A stretch of 64,000 nt of DNA from Solea solea (taxonomy: Eukaryota; Chordata; Actinopteri; Pleuronectiformes; Soleidae), in NCBI RefSeq assembly GCF_958295425.1, contig NC_081144.1:2770501-2834500 (forward strand), given 5' to 3'. The notes beneath the pieces are model-generated. The model worked only from the letters and a program-made list of their open reading frames with translations. It was not told where the DNA came from and did no database searches. Positions 1-13,385 of the stretch are shown here, piece after piece. Made by a program: the position numbers and the translations under genes. How positions within the stretch are numbered: position 1 is the stretch's first letter; every line of letters starts with the position of its first letter.

Positions 1-2134
1 GTACTTACATCTGCTGTGTTTTGTGTGAAGAAATGTTTAAGTATTACTCATGCTTTTTTAATGGTCCATGGGAACAAGTGGATGTGTTCCAGTCAAGGAT
101 CTGTCTGATCCAGAGCAACTTTTTTCTCCATCAGTCCTGGTTCCAGTTTGGTCAAGCTATAAAGAAATTTGGTACCTCAGTGCAGTCGGTGTGTTGGTCT
201 ATTAGATGTTCATCTTGTGCCAGTAAATTCAAATTCATTCCATCTCCCACACTTTCACCACTCAACAAAATAGGATTACTGCAGACTGTGTGCAGCCCCT
301 GCGGAGTATCATTCATCACTCGCTCCGCCAGTCTACATGCTGATGTGTCCTTGGGCAAGACAATCGATAGATTTGGGTCTTCTTCAATACAATATTCTTT
401 GGATTTTGTTAATTATGATTCTTCTCTAAAGGAAAATAGAGAAAGCATGGCCCATATGAGTGGATAACTGGCATCTGTTGCAGGTAATGGCTGTAAACGT
501 CTGTTTGCATAATATCAACAAGAGCTGCATGCCACTTGGCTTGCACATGATCTTCATGACCTGACTAGCAACAGAAGCTTCGTCCACGTGTAGGCTGGTA
601 TGAAACCGCTGTGGTAGTGTTGCCGACTGGTGTATCCAGAGCAGAATTCATGCGCTGTTCAACAAAAGTTTGGATGTGCAGCTGCTGGTGTCAAATGAGT
701 TTTAATCTGCTGGATGTGGCCTGCATTGTTTCACCAACAACATGTGAGACTTGTGATTATAACATACTTAATCTGCCATGAAAATCCCAGATGAGGAGAA
801 GTTGTGTCCATGTGACACTGACCTATCTCTGTGCATTGTCCTGGTTTAACACTTTGAGTTATGGTAACATGCAATCATAGTGTAGTTGAGCCTTTATGAA
901 GAGAGAACAATAATCATCCTTGACATACCAAGACTGCCAGAATTAATATGATCTAGAAGTCAGGGGAAAACTAAGTATCGTGACAGAATATCCTGGATTA
1001 ACACCATCATCAATATGACACGGTCATGGTTAGACACAAAAGATACAAGAGTTTGATAAAGAACCTTTTTTCCCTTTTGTTTGAAGGTGGTATTTTACAG
1101 CAGTTGGTGGCCATAATGTTGTATTACTGCCTTAATTCATAGATTCACAAACAAACAACCAAATAAATACAACTGTACTGATGCCAACCACCACAATACA
1201 CCACCAATCAACTGGATTCTATCAACCATTACTTCTTTTCTTTCCTAATTTGCAGTAGCAGTGGTGCTCAATGGCAGTTGACATCCATAATCATCCATGG
1301 TACAATGTGTAATATGTAGGAGGGGTTAGGGGTTAGCATATGTGTATACAATCACTTTAAAATAAAAATAGTTTAGTTTTCTTGGCCATAAAACAAGCTT
1401 TTTATCAGGTCCTTGCTGTATACAACCAAAAAGAACAGTCACACTGTGTTTATGTATATAAAGGCCACCACACTTACCTGACATGCTTCAGAAAATGATT
1501 GGTAAGTGGAGGAGTCCTCCATTTATCGCACTCTGTGCGGTCTTACCATTAGATATCACTTAGTGTATTATTACACAATGTCGGCCTTTAATTATGCTTC
1601 TCTTTCCTGGGTCCTGGTCTCTTCTCCATCCTCTCCTGTCCTCTTTTATCACCTTTTCCTTTGTTGCCATCCTCTCCGAGTGCCCATACTCCACCTCTTC
1701 TTCTATAGCACTCCACGGCTACCGGCATCCACAATAGCTCTCTTCATCTCCTCTTAAAAGGTCATGATTTGGGCCACATCATCACACCAAAGGGGTGAAA
1801 AATGGGGTGCAAGCGCCAACTGGAGTGTGAACACAGAACAGAGTTTGCAGAGAACTGACTGCAGGCCGACATCATATCTGGATCGAAATATAATGTATCT
1901 TGTTGTGTCAAGAGGCTGGGAATCAAAAATGATGCCACTGATTATGAACGATCACATGGATGAGGAGAATGTGTCAGGTTGGTCTTCTCTCAAATGAACC
2001 TTCGGACAATCAGGCACTCCATTTTAGAATCAAACACCAGTGCATGAGTTAAAACCACATCTGGCAAGCAGATCCCATTCAGCTCGGCAGGCTGTGGTCG
2101 TGTGAAAGAAAGTGCATTCCTATAGGATTAACTT
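1..2134. other. Upstream stretch without recognised gene
   Basis: No coding exon could be supported. The longest open frames here (21-467 plus strand, 152-358 minus strand) have no recognisable protein motif. The part near 290-360, read on the minus strand, resembles a common teleost interspersed repeat with a 'cttgcccaaggacaca'-like phrase, so 152-358 is probably repeat-derived. The remainder is AT-rich non-coding sequence. Confidence 0.5.
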
Positions 2135-2430
2135 TAAAGGAATAGTATACGTTTTTGGGAAGTATGTTTTGTGTGTTTATAGGAGGCTGTTTAACAGGAT
2201 GATTGATGTCATATTAGGCCCATCTGTCTAAACATGGAGCTACAGCCTGGTTAGCTTAGCATAAAGTCTGCTGACAGTGTTTAAACGGGAAACAGTGGCT
2301 TAAAAAAACAGTCAAACAAGTTAGGTTTTCCTCTTTGTGTTTCTTAGGTTGTAAGCAGCTGGAGTTTTACCTTCAGACTGAGCCAAGCCAGTGGTTGACA
2401 TTTATTATCCGGTGGTGTGGGTTTTTTTGT
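2135..2430 (+). repeat. Diverged interspersed repeat (teleost MITE-like)
   Basis: The stretch contains phrases typical of a widespread teleost element: 'aaaggaatagtatacg' near 2138 and 'ggttagcttagcataaag' near 2250, followed by 'gggaaacagtgg'. Inverted termini and target-site duplications are not preserved well enough to call, so the class (probably a non-autonomous DNA transposon) is inferred from recalled repeat sequence. Confidence 0.45.
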
Positions 2431-5290
2431 GTTTTGTAAAGCCCTATTCTAAGGTTTTACACAGTGGAGTAATGTCATTTTACCACAGGACATCTGTAAT
2501 ATTAATGGTTAATGTGCATGGGATAAGGAAAACTACCACAATTAGAAGGGGTAAATCGGGGTAAATAATCTCTCCGTCTGTCCCGGTACTTGACTCTGGT
2601 GGTCAAGGACGATGATTATAGCCAGTAAAACCTGTTTTAATGTTCATATAGGCAACTGATTATTAATGTAAGACAGACCTAGGATCCGTTTACAGTGACT
2701 ACACGCCACTGGCTCTGGGATTTTTATCTGGTTGCTGATGATGAGCTCATTCAAACCATGTTTCCTCCATGGATCATGCAGTTAGTCTGGGTACGTTGAT
2801 GAGTTGTCGTGGACATGACTAGTCATGCAATTGTGTGAAAGGTTTATTGCAAAGGAGCGTTGTATTACACAAAGCTGCCTCCTTGTCATATTAAAGTTTG
2901 CCCTTTCCTGGTAATTTCATTGATGCGTCCTTGGTTTATGCACGGCTTTGACAAACTGGCTCAGAGCAGATAAACCATGTCAGTGCTTGTCAGTAATCCT
3001 CTGACGTATTGTCCTGGTTCTTTGCTTAATGAGCAATGAACGTTGTGTCGGACACTGCGGGATTTAATCCGTATGGGGTGAAATAGTCAGAACGGCAAAC
3101 TTGGATTACGCAGGTCTTGACATCTTGTGCACATTTATGTAGATTGGTAAAAAAAAAAAAATCAATGTGCTTAATGTATGGATGTTGTTTCAAATTAGTG
3201 ACACATTTTCTCAGTATTTTAGATTAACACTTTCAATGACTGACTATCGATGATGTAACCTCACTGCATGCCAAATTTATAGGAATATGAGAAGGGACTT
3301 AAACATCGATACAAAATATATGAAATGACAGGCCCCAAAATGGTTGTATCTCTGCAACTGTGAGGTCTATTTGGATAGATAGGTAGGTAGGTAGGTAGGT
3401 AGGTAGGTAGGTAGGTAAATGGCCACTTGGCACTCATTCTGGAAAGTTCATGTTTCAAATTTCCCAAATCTCCTAATAGCACAATATGACAAAATATGCC
3501 AATATTCTTTCTAACTGCAAAATTTCAATTATACATTCTTAATAAGTATCTAGTCTAACGAAAAGGTTCACCATGTGAGCACCTTTAATCTGACATTTTA
3601 GTCCATTTGTCTCTTTTTATTTGTGTATATTTTATCGGCATTTCCGGAGTATAAAATGAAGGTCTTTAATAAAACAAAAAGGCAAAATCAAAATCTAGGG
3701 GATGTAAAACCCTAACAGAACAGAGAGCACAGACCTCCACCAAGGTTAAACACTTGGTAGAGGAGTGACTAAGGATATAGAGTCAGTTTCTTGCTATAAG
3801 CAAGTTTAAATATTGTCCGTTTGATGTTCATTAAACTGTGCCGACTCTATCAGATAAACCATTAAATAAACAAATATAGTTCTCTAGATAATTTGCTTTA
3901 TAAGCCGTTCAGTCAGTATGAGTGTAGTGTCACTGCACGCAGCCTGTCACACCACAGATGTCAGCAGCCCATTTGAATGATTAGCACCTCATTCAAAGCA
4001 TTAGAGTCGATTAAAACAACAGAGAGTCTGCAAATCACTTTCAATGATCTTATTAGTCAGATACAAATACGTACATACTGGGAACTCTCAGCAGGGGACC
4101 TATTTTTTAACAGCTGAACCTTGACCTGAAAGTCAGATGGGTAAGAAACACCCTGGATTAGCAGAGAGCAGTAGAGCTTGAGACTGAAATGGGAGTTATG
4201 AAGAGAAAAAATAAAACATCCACGTTATTTTTAGCTCTCTTCTTTGGCTGCTGGATCAGAGAGGGTTGGTCGAAGAAAGAAAGTAAATACACGGTTGTTT
4301 TCCTTTGACTATGGGCTTTCAGATTTTGGGGAGATTCTGTTGTTGGCATGAAGACATGTTGTTCAGATTTGTGAGCAGAACATGTTGCTTGTGTTGGAGC
4401 TGTGCTTGCTTGAGGTAAATATGATTTTCATGGGTATTTAGCAGAAATGATTACCATGTTTCCATGGTAGAAAAAGTAATAATGACCCTGAGCTCACAAG
4501 TGTGTTTAGTTATCAGTCATTGTGGCTCAATACAATAAAACAACAAATAATAAGAACAAATACAGCACAAAAAAGGGAAAAGGGGAATCAAACCATATCC
4601 AAACAATCAAACTTGACCAAATCACCATCTCGCCTAAGGTCAAATCAACACTAAATCCATGTCATGCGCCAACACAGTGTTTAGAGTTAGAAATGAGGTA
4701 CAGTTGTTAAGGATTGTTGGGTTTGGAAGGCTTGCAGATCTTCCCATGTGGTTAATAAATACATGCAGGTGGTTAATATTAAAAATAAAACCTGACCCAC
4801 ACATCATCACTTGAGCCTCAGCACAATGCCGTGCCCCCTGGGCTCTTATTAGATCCCCCGGTGGTTGGTACATTGGTTTATCGCCACCTGGTGTAGTGGA
4901 GGCGGGCAAATGTCGTTCGATAAATCAATTCCCCGCTGTTGCTTATTATTGTTGTATTATTGGGACACTATCCCATTAAAAGGTGTAGCTCATCTTACCT
5001 GTACATGGACATGTTGTGTCCTGGCTGTTTACGTGAATACGCTTCCAATGTGATTCTGGAATTTAGCTCAGTCCCAATAGAAATCTGCGGCTGTTTTTGA
5101 TTCCCTGAACCAGTGCCCTGCTGAGCTTCATAAGCAGCTATAACTCAGGGGCAGGGACAGTAATCTGTCCGCCACAGTGACGTAGAGGCTGGAAGTCCTG
5201 AATTAGGATAAACAAACCAATAACCAGCAATGTTTTCACACAGCAACCACTGACACAACAGCCTCTTACCGAGTGCTTTTCTATTATTTA
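2431..5290. other. Non-coding stretch without recognised gene
   Basis: No exon, RNA gene or intact mobile element was recognised. It includes a short (AGGT)n microsatellite at about 3380-3417 and a fragment near 3730 with the phrase 'cagacctccaccaagg', which resembles a teleost repeat. Confidence 0.5.
3380..3417 (+). repeat. (AGGT)n microsatellite
   Basis: About nine uninterrupted copies of a tetranucleotide AGGT/TAGG are visible. It is a simple repeat in non-coding DNA and creates a spurious Thr-Tyr-Leu-Pro repeat peptide on the minus strand. Confidence 0.9.
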
Positions 5291-5291
5291 T

Positions 5292-5313
5292 TATATATAT
5301 ATATGTGTGTATA

Positions 5314-5350
<37 letters not shown>
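5292..5350. repeat. (TA)n microsatellite with (TTTA) tail
   Basis: An alternating TA tract is interrupted by GTGTGT and followed by TTTATTTATTTATTTTA-like sequence. It is a simple repeat with no coding content. Confidence 0.9.
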
Positions 5351-5378
<28 letters not shown>

Positions 5379-5658
5379 GTTATGATATTATGATATTGAT
5401 GGCGGGAAGTTACACCTGATGTTTGAAATGATGAGTAAATGGTACTGACATTGTTCAACCCAAAAATGTGAAGGGTGTCACTGAGCATGACATCCATTAC
5501 ATCCAAAATGAACAAAATGGCCCATCATGCTGTATTGAAAATAGACTTGAAATTAGTGATTGAGGTAATAGACACCTCAAGAATCTTTGTATGTCTTAGC
5601 AGTGTTTTTCCATGAGTTGGAAATCCGAGTTCAGATCTTCAGAAATGATGTTTTAAAC

Positions 5659-5966
5659 CAGGGTCAAATGTCAAATTCATTCTAATTCAGGGGCCACATA
5701 CAGTGCAATTTGATCAGTAAAATAATAGCATAATAACCTATAAACAACAAGGACTCCAAAAATGTTCAACTCGTTTTACATTTCTTGAGAAAAATAAGTG
5801 CAATTTTTATGCAATATTATGCCTAAATTAACCATTTACACATAAAAAAAACATTTAGTCACAGGTATCTGGAGCTGAAAAATATAGTATTTCACCGCGT
5901 GATTAGGTTATAATCATAATGTGAAGCCCATGGGATGGCCCGCGGACCGTATGTTTGAAACCCCTG
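5659..5966 (+). mobile_element. hAT-like MITE, 308 bp
   Basis: It begins CAGGGTCAAATGTCAAATTC and ends with GTTTGAAACCCCTG, giving short imperfect inverted ends. The inside has the phrases 'ggggccacatacag' and 'aataatagcataataacc', which recur in a very common teleost non-autonomous hAT family. The flanking octamers TTTTAAAC and TTCTCAAC match at six of eight positions and may be a decayed target-site duplication. Family assignment rests on recall, without a library search. Confidence 0.65.
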
Positions 5967-7283
5967 TTCTCAACTGGGTTTTCCAATCAAAGCATCTTAA
6001 ATAAATGCACATTACCTCAACTTGCATTAATACGTGTAGGCTATATTTAGTTTGGTGTTGTGTTTGTTGTTGGTCACATTGCACCTTCTCACCACATCCA
6101 AGCCGCTGCTGCTTAAACATGTGAACAAATAGGAACAGGGTGGTCTCCCGAACCCGCAGAGAATCTGCAACACTTACTCCACGCTATTCCCTTTGGCAAA
6201 CGGCTCCTTTGTGTTGGAGCAGCAGATGTGTAAATTGGTTTCAGAGGCATCTGCGATGTTTTTGTTTAACAATAAAAAGTCTCACATCTGGAAATGCTGA
6301 GACGCCGAGACTCGAGTGTCTTCCCGGCGCAGTTTTTTTTCTCTTAGAGTAATGCAATATTTATATGGAGCTGAATTACATTTTCACGTTGTTCATGTTA
6401 TTCAGGTGGAAACATGCTTGAAGTTTGTTGGTGTGGTTCTCTGTGTCTCTAATTCTAAAGTCACAGATAGGTTTTGAGGTTCTGTCAAACTTTCAAACGC
6501 CTTCAAATGAGATTTGACAGAGGTGCAGGACCAGAAACAGGGATCTGACCTGCAGGAGGACACTTTCTGGTTTCCATTTCTAGTTTGACCAATCACGTCC
6601 GAACAGGCCCGCACATAAACAGTAAGAGTAAGTTTCTAAGAGCAAGAGAAACAAAACATGTAATCCAGAATGCATCAGCTTTTTCACTTAAATTGTTGAT
6701 AGAGATTAACCAAGAAAATTGTTAAACATCCGGTTATAGATGACATTTCTGGACTCTTGTCTTACATTGTTTGTCAGATTGAAGATGTTGTGATGAATAG
6801 AAGACGGAATCTGATCCTTCCACTGAAAGCCAACAATTTGTCATCAGAAGATCCAACGTTGAATTTGCAACTGTGACAGTCTACCAAATATTGAAAAGTC
6901 CTTTTATTATTCTGCTGTTTTCGCCAAGAGTCGAGTACACGCGTTTCTGGAGCATCATGACCACGCAGCAGCTCTATCTACTTGTGCTTCTCTCTCCTTG
7001 TTCATGCTCCAAGGATTTATTTGTCCATGTACCCTGGCTCACATGAAACGGGACAGCCATCAAAGTCAAATCACATCAACATTGTCCAAATAAGAAAAAG
7101 ATTTACCCGCGATAGTTTCGCTCTGTAAAATCGGAGTTTCCTGGTCGTGAATATATCAAGGGTAGTTTTTCAAATGTGCCCATCACAAGAACACTATAAT
7201 CAACCCCATGTGACTTCAACGTATTTATATCAAGTGGCAACCGAACACACGTTCTGAAGCCGGCGCCATGTTGACGTCTAAAG

Positions 7284-7440
7284 CTGTGTCTCCACTACAT
7301 GGTCCCAGCTCGCCTCAGCACGGTTTGGTTGTGTTTCCATTACAACATAGTACCTCCTCAACGTGGGCGGAGTCATCCCTGCACGGCTGAACCCTACACA
7401 CAAACTTGTCTCAGACTTGTAAAGCGGTTGTTTTACGATA
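7284..7440 (-). mobile_element. Fragment of the same MITE family as 34,359-34,716
   Basis: It carries 'ctccactacatggtcccagc' and 'agtacctcctcaacgtgggc'. The second phrase is nearly identical to the reverse complement of the element at 34,359-34,716 around 34,606-34,630. The ends are not intact, so this is a partial, inverted copy relative to the better-preserved one. Confidence 0.6.
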
Positions 7441-7912
7441 CGATAAACCATTTTTCAGTGTTTTGAATGATTAGAATCATGTAATTAAAAGATTTGTTCA
7501 GTACTTCCTCCATGACCGGAGCACAGACTCTGTCTGACACAGTCACTGGGCTGAAATACAGCGGCAGAGTTTGTGATGCTGCTCGTTGGTCTGAATTCAC
7601 CTGTTAAATATTGAGATCTTAGACATTTCCTTGGTAATTGTCGGAGATTAATCCACGTTTTCAGGATTGTTGAGTCTTTTTAACTGATCTACAGTTCGGC
7701 ATTGTTTGTGGAAAAGGGGCTTTAGAGGCATCACCTGCAACCAGGTTCTTATTGCATGATCTCAACTCTCAATTACACTGTATTGTACTTTGCTCTCTAT
7801 TTCCCTTTAAATAGGGAATATAATTTACAAAAGTGGCATCATGTGCCAATGAATAAGTGTGAATGAATGAATAACTAGCCACCGTGACTATTAAATCATC
7901 GGGAACATGGAG

Positions 7913-8050
7913 GGTGGAGTGGCTCAGTGGTTAAGACCGGTACCCTGTGTGCGAAAGACGTTCGACTCCACCCCTCACTGATTGTACTCAGTTCCATTGT
8001 AAGTCACTTTGGATTTAAGTGTCTGCTAAATGACATGAAATGTAACATGT
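7913..8050 (+). mobile_element. tRNA-derived SINE, copy 1
   Basis: The head contains a polymerase III A box (TGGCTCAGTGG, 7920-7930) and B box (GTTCGACTCC, 7960-7969), as in tRNA-derived SINEs. The tail (about 8000-8049) has 'gtctgctaaatgacatg', similar to the 3' tail of L2-type LINEs found on many teleost SINEs. A second copy of the same family lies inverted at 28,945-29,087. No folded, functional tRNA is encoded. Confidence 0.8.
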
Positions 8051-11000
8051 TTACTTATGTTATAAATCAAATGAGAAGTAGACTCCTGTCACCCCCTAGT
8101 GGCTATTCACTATACTTTTACTTCCAATATGGCTTCAGTTCAATTTGATTGAGTTTGTATAGTGCTGATTTATTACAGACAAGGCAGTTGACATGGTAAG
8201 GTCATTTTTCATATTTGGTCTATGATTTGATTTATACTCAGGCTCTGGGCTTAATCAGCTCTGTGTGTCTGTGAGTCTTTTATTTTTCTCCACTTAGTGA
8301 CAGTTTAAACAACAGTCTGTGAGTGCAGTTGTGAAGGCAGTGAGATGTTTTTATTGGAAAGGAGGAAGGTACATACTAGCCCTTTTTTAAAAAAAAAACC
8401 AAAATATAAATAAACTATAGACAAATTATACTATTAACACAATTCTTACACAAAATAACACACACATTTAAATGACCTTTCGCCCTCATGCATCTTTTAA
8501 CGTATCACCCTGTGCTTTCATAAAACATTAATTTGGTTTCATCAAAAAATGAAACATTGCAGTTGTGTCTGGCGTGACGTCTCAAACGCACCTCATTAAA
8601 TTGGGTTTTGTTTGAGTGGTATTCTGTCTGTAACCCAGTTAAATGGTCTGCTGCCTGCCTTGGCTTTATGTAAAAGAGAATTTAATCTCAGGGAGGCTTC
8701 CTGGTTTAATAAAGGTTTAATATTAATAATAAGAATAATGATCCCACTTGAATCACCAGCTCCTGATGCCCTGACTTCAATCTATGACAATATTTTACAA
8801 CCACTTAGTATTTTTCTCCTACATTTGATGTTATTTCTCTGTCATTAAACTAAACACTGCTCCATATGGCTCTAAAACACCATCACCAAATGTTTCTCTG
8901 GGAACTGTGAATGTTTTGCATCAGTCAGTCCACAACTTGTTGAGAAGTGTGGCTACACACTCTTTAAAAAGAGTCCAGGACATGTTCTGTATCAAATTTA
9001 AAACTCCTTGTTGACAAGAACAGCATTGGTGCATATTTATGACTGCAGTGTTAGGTAACAACGTAATTTGTTGTGGAATACTGCCCCTGCTGGAGAAAAT
9101 GTGGCATTAAGCAAAAGTGCTGCCTTCATTCCTGTCCCGATTGAAAGTTTAACATCTGACTTCTATCTTCTTTTGGTGGGAAGTGTCACATTTCACTTCA
9201 GTGCCACCTGCACTGAGTTTAGCCTGAGTGACAGAGACACAGTCATCAGGCTGCGTGGAGTAAAAGTGATTTAAATGAAGTTGCTTAAATTCCTCAGTTA
9301 CATCAGGCGAGGTGAAAAAGGATGAGGTATGTGTGTGTGTGGTTGATCTAATTGTGAGAGGCTGCTGTGCCGCTCTTTGGCGCAGGCTTCTCGCATGCTG
9401 GAGTTAATTTGTGTCTGTCTTTGTGGCCTCCAGCATCTGCTGCGTAATCTCCCGAGCCTTTGTCCGATTAAGCTTTTAAAAGCTGGTATAAACTGTACAT
9501 TTTGTAATAGCCGTGGACACAAATCTGCACCGAGCTCTGAATGTTTCAGCATATTTCTAAACTGATTTCTTATCAATAAGTCATTTCTGTTTGCAGAGGC
9601 TAAAACAGGGACGTAGACAGGAAGATTATCTTTCTTTGTGGAGAACGTGTTGTCAGGGGATAAAGAACACAAGTGGGTTTCTTTTTTCTTATGTAATTTA
9701 GATATTTCTGACATACAAACTGCCAAAAATGAAAGGAACACATACATCACACACAAAAGATATTTCAGTGGAAAGTCTATATATGTGTGTGGTGTGTAAT
9801 TAATGAATGTAACCCTATACGTCAAAAATATCAATGTTTCTTGATACATTTATGTCTGTATTTGTATTTTATCACTGCAGAAATGTCATAGTTCAGTAAA
9901 GATGCACATTGTTCAGCTAATGAACATAATCCCAAAAACAACCCTGAATCAGTAGCAACTACTATAGTTACTTAAGAAGAACAACATTGCACCTCTTATC
10001 CAAGAGGTTTCCTCAGTTCAGAGCTGAAGAAGCTTCTTGGACGAGAGGTGCAAACGTCATGTGCAACCAATTGTTTTTTTTATTTTTAGTCCCCATGAGT
10101 CAAGAAGTGACGATTTTGTCAACATATTTTACAACTGGCTGTAAATCTTGTCGTGCTCACACCGTTGTTATCCAGAGCAAAGAAATGAAGAAAATATTCA
10201 CATTTAAGAAGCTTAAACAATCGGAAATCTTGTTTTAATTATGACAAAAACTTTGAACCGATTAATCGATTATCAAAATAGTTGTTGATTAATTTAGTAA
10301 TCAATGAATAATCGATTCATTGTTTCAGCGCTAGTTTTTTTTTATCTCTCCAGGTGAGTTTCAGTGTTCGGTTCCCTCTGTTTCCTCCTGTGATGCTGCA
10401 AATCCATGTGGCTAAATTGGAGTAAATGCAGCACATGTTCCACAGCTGCATGGGGTCCCTTCACTAAGCACCATTTAAACCATTCTGAGAAAATAATGGT
10501 AAGCTGCTGTACGTATTTCAGCCTTAATGAAGTTAAACTCAAATCGTCCTGTGGAGCAAAACAAATAGAGAAACCCCAAAATTGAATTGTTTTACCTGAA
10601 CTGTGGTTTGCACTTTATGCACCAAAGTGCCACAGAGGAGAACTATAAAGGTTATTGCAAAAAGAACAATTGTTTTGACCTTGCACTGACCGATGAAATC
10701 AGCCTAGCTCATGCTGTATAGTAAGAATTTGGTGATATATCGTCGTCCTTCCCCTCATATTCCTCAAATATCTATATTTTAATGAACAAATTAAAGCTCT
10801 CTAAAGTAAACAGTCCCTGCCAGTTTCATGTCTCAAATGACTGAGGGAAACCTGGGTGGGAGGAAGCTACGTTCAGAGATTAGATGTCAATATTGGTTTA
10901 ATCATTATTTAATCCTGTACTTTATGTGTGTTTTTTTTATAATGTGTACTGTTTCTCTCCATTTTACCTAAAGACATCTGTTCAAAATGAAAAAAATGCA

Positions 11001-11841
11001 AATTTAAAACAAATCAGACAATATTTAAGTGGTTTTAACTCAACTCGGTTTCAAACCAACCTTCTCATTGTGAGGAACCAGCGCTAACCACCGAACCACC
11101 GGGGCTTCCCCCACGTTATCCAGAATCGGATATAATAACATTTAAATAACATTGATTTATTAACAATGACACCTTTGTTTCGCAGAAACATTCAAATAGA
11201 GGATGGCATCTCTCCAGTTTGATACATATCCAGATGCATGGGCTATGTCAGCACATGTCAGGGAAATACTTTGAATTATGCAACAATGTGATACATAACA
11301 ATGACGGTTCTTTCTGAAATGAAGGCATTTTCAATTAAAAATTAGACTAAGTCAAATCTATTACTGCTAACCTTTGAATATACACATTATTTTATTTTTT
11401 TTTATAATTTTTTAACTTCATTAAACTGATTCATTACATTAAAAGACAGGTCACCGATGGGTTCCTAGAGCGTTTAGATCAATATTGGTCTGTGTATTGA
11501 TGTTTTTGAATCTTTTACTTTATAACCTAGTACTGAGCCATATCGATTCATTCATTACATTTTCTACAATCAACCAAATTGACAGACCGTGAAAAAAAAC
11601 TAAAACATTCTCTATGAAAAGGAAAAAGATTGTCTTTTCAAAGCTAAATAAATCATTGTGTCCTATTTATAAACACAGTACTTCTTCACTGTTCATGTCA
11701 CTGGTCCATTTAATGCTGAATCTACATGTTTTTTGTTTTTTTTTTAATGTCGACCTGCAGGAACAATGACTCTGAGCTATATTTCACTTCAGAGGAAACA
11801 AATGTAACTGCAGTCAGTGAGAGAGGGAGGGAGGGAGGGAG

Positions 11842-11843
<2 letters not shown>
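8051..11843. other. Non-coding stretch without recognised gene
   Basis: No gene is supported. The 183-codon open frame at 9298-9849 (minus) has no recognisable domain and is treated as chance. At 10,240-10,335 there is a fragment of a common repeat (phrases 'gattaatcgattatcaaaat' and 'tgtttcagcgctag'). Around 11,055-11,110 there is a short piece of the 'gctaaccaccgaaccaccg' family also seen at 16,883 and 32,086. Confidence 0.5.
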
Positions 11844-11883
<40 letters not shown>

Positions 11884-11891
11884 ATACACAC
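11844..11891. repeat. (CA)n microsatellite
   Basis: A run of CA dinucleotides follows a GGGA-rich stretch. It is a simple repeat, polymorphic by nature, with no gene associated. Confidence 0.95.
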
Positions 11892-12930
11892 ACTTTGGTC
11901 AGGTGGACTCATAAATATGAACAGGTATAAACGGCTGTGAGTGACACTGCATGACAGAAGCAAACACTGTGTGAGGGGATTATTAATATGGCCCTCTGCG
12001 GATGAGAATCTTTCAAGATCAACACCAACATCCACTCTTAGCTTAGGAATGTGAATGCGGCAAGTTAAGAGTAACCAGATGTTCTTGTGCTAGTCGAGGC
12101 CCCTTTTCCTGGAATTGTAATATTATCCCTTTGCTGTACAGGTAGACATGTCTCCTGATCTGAGGACTTCTCTTATGTTTTGAGAAACAATACCACTTCA
12201 TAGCTGTTGTAACAACAGTGTACACCACTCCGGCTGTAGGAGGGTCGGCATCATGGTAAATCCAACTATATTCCAGCCGTCACGTGTGTTTAAATCTTAT
12301 GTTTTGCCCACCAATCATCCCTCTGTAGCTGGGTAATATCACCTGACGTCCAGCTTTGCTCCAGTTCAGAATTTATGCCCCTGGAGGGTTCATCCCTCGA
12401 ACATAAGCATATATAACATATTTTTGGGCACTTTCTGAAATCCTGCTTCTGATCCCAATCAAAAACATGTGAAAATGTTAAGCCATTCACATCTATTTGA
12501 AACACATGCAGGAACACAAACGACTCATTCATGGTCATTCGAGAGACTTTGAGAGGGCTGCCTGTCCATCATTGATGGCACTGAAGGGTGAGGAGGAGGA
12601 AAAAGACTCATCAATGGATCATTACTGTTGACTGGAGAGTAAAGCACACAGATCTGATAACTCCCGTAAACATGTCTGTTAGCTCCAGGTAAATATTTAT
12701 TTCAGGGGCAGCCGGCGGAGATCCAACAACTGCGTGAGAGAAATGGGAAAAGGTTTTAGAGCAGTTCACTAAAGGTCAGGAGGCAAAATAGAGACCAGGC
12801 TGTGAAGTATAATTCCAGAAATGCAAAAATATCAACTACACACTTGCATGCAAAATAGTAGAAGCGTACTTTAAACTAAAAATAACTTCACTTTCACTGA
12901 ATTCATCTTTAAATGCAGATTTTCAGAATA

Positions 12931-12974
<44 letters not shown>
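12931..12974. repeat. (GACA)n microsatellite with repeat-derived 3' flank
   Basis: About eleven GACA units are followed by 'gactttattgatccctttgg', a phrase that commonly trails (GATA/GACA)n tracts in teleost repeats. A second tract of this type is at 37,743-37,790. Confidence 0.85.
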
Positions 12975-13204
12975 GACTTTATTGATCCCTTTGGGAGGTT
13001 CCCTCGGGGAAATTAACACATAAGTGACTGGCTTCAACATAATCTACATTTACGTGTATGTAACAGATACCCGCTTGGGACCTGTTAACATGTACAAATA
13101 AAAGCACAGTCAATAATATAGGAAGTGAACATGCCAGTGATTCCCAAAGTGCGGGCCATGGCCTCCTAGTGGGCCATGATGGTACTGCCAGTGGGCCATG
13201 CAAG

Positions 13205-13385
13205 GTCACTCGATCACTCACTCACTTACTCAACTATCCACTCTCATACTCACACCTGTGGTCAATTTACAGTGTGTAATTTGACCTAATAATGTGAAGC
13301 TGGGGAGGAAACTCTAGAACCCGGAGAAAACCCACGCACACACAGGGAGAACATGCAGACTCCATGCAGAGAGGCACCTGGGTCG
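13205..13385 (-). repeat. Interspersed repeat fragment (family of 16,883-17,115)
   Basis: Phrases such as 'ctcacacctgtggtcaattt' and 'aaaacccacgcacacacagg' followed by 'gagaacatgcagactccatg' are characteristic of an abundant vertebrate interspersed repeat, here in reverse orientation. Related copies are at 16,883-17,115 (plus) and 32,086-32,208 (minus). Confidence 0.6.

Noticed and set aside
6130..6352. CpG-richer stretch with a 70-codon frame as slc12a5 exon 1
   Set aside because: The translation does not resemble KCC2a or KCC2b N-termini and no donor with the needed phase was found.
7913..8050. A functional tRNA gene
   Set aside because: A and B boxes are present but the body does not fold as a tRNA and carries a LINE-type tail; it is a SINE.
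9298..9849. 183-codon open frame on the minus strand
   Set aside because: No recognisable domain, low-complexity flanks, no splice partners; typical of chance in an AT-rich vertebrate region.
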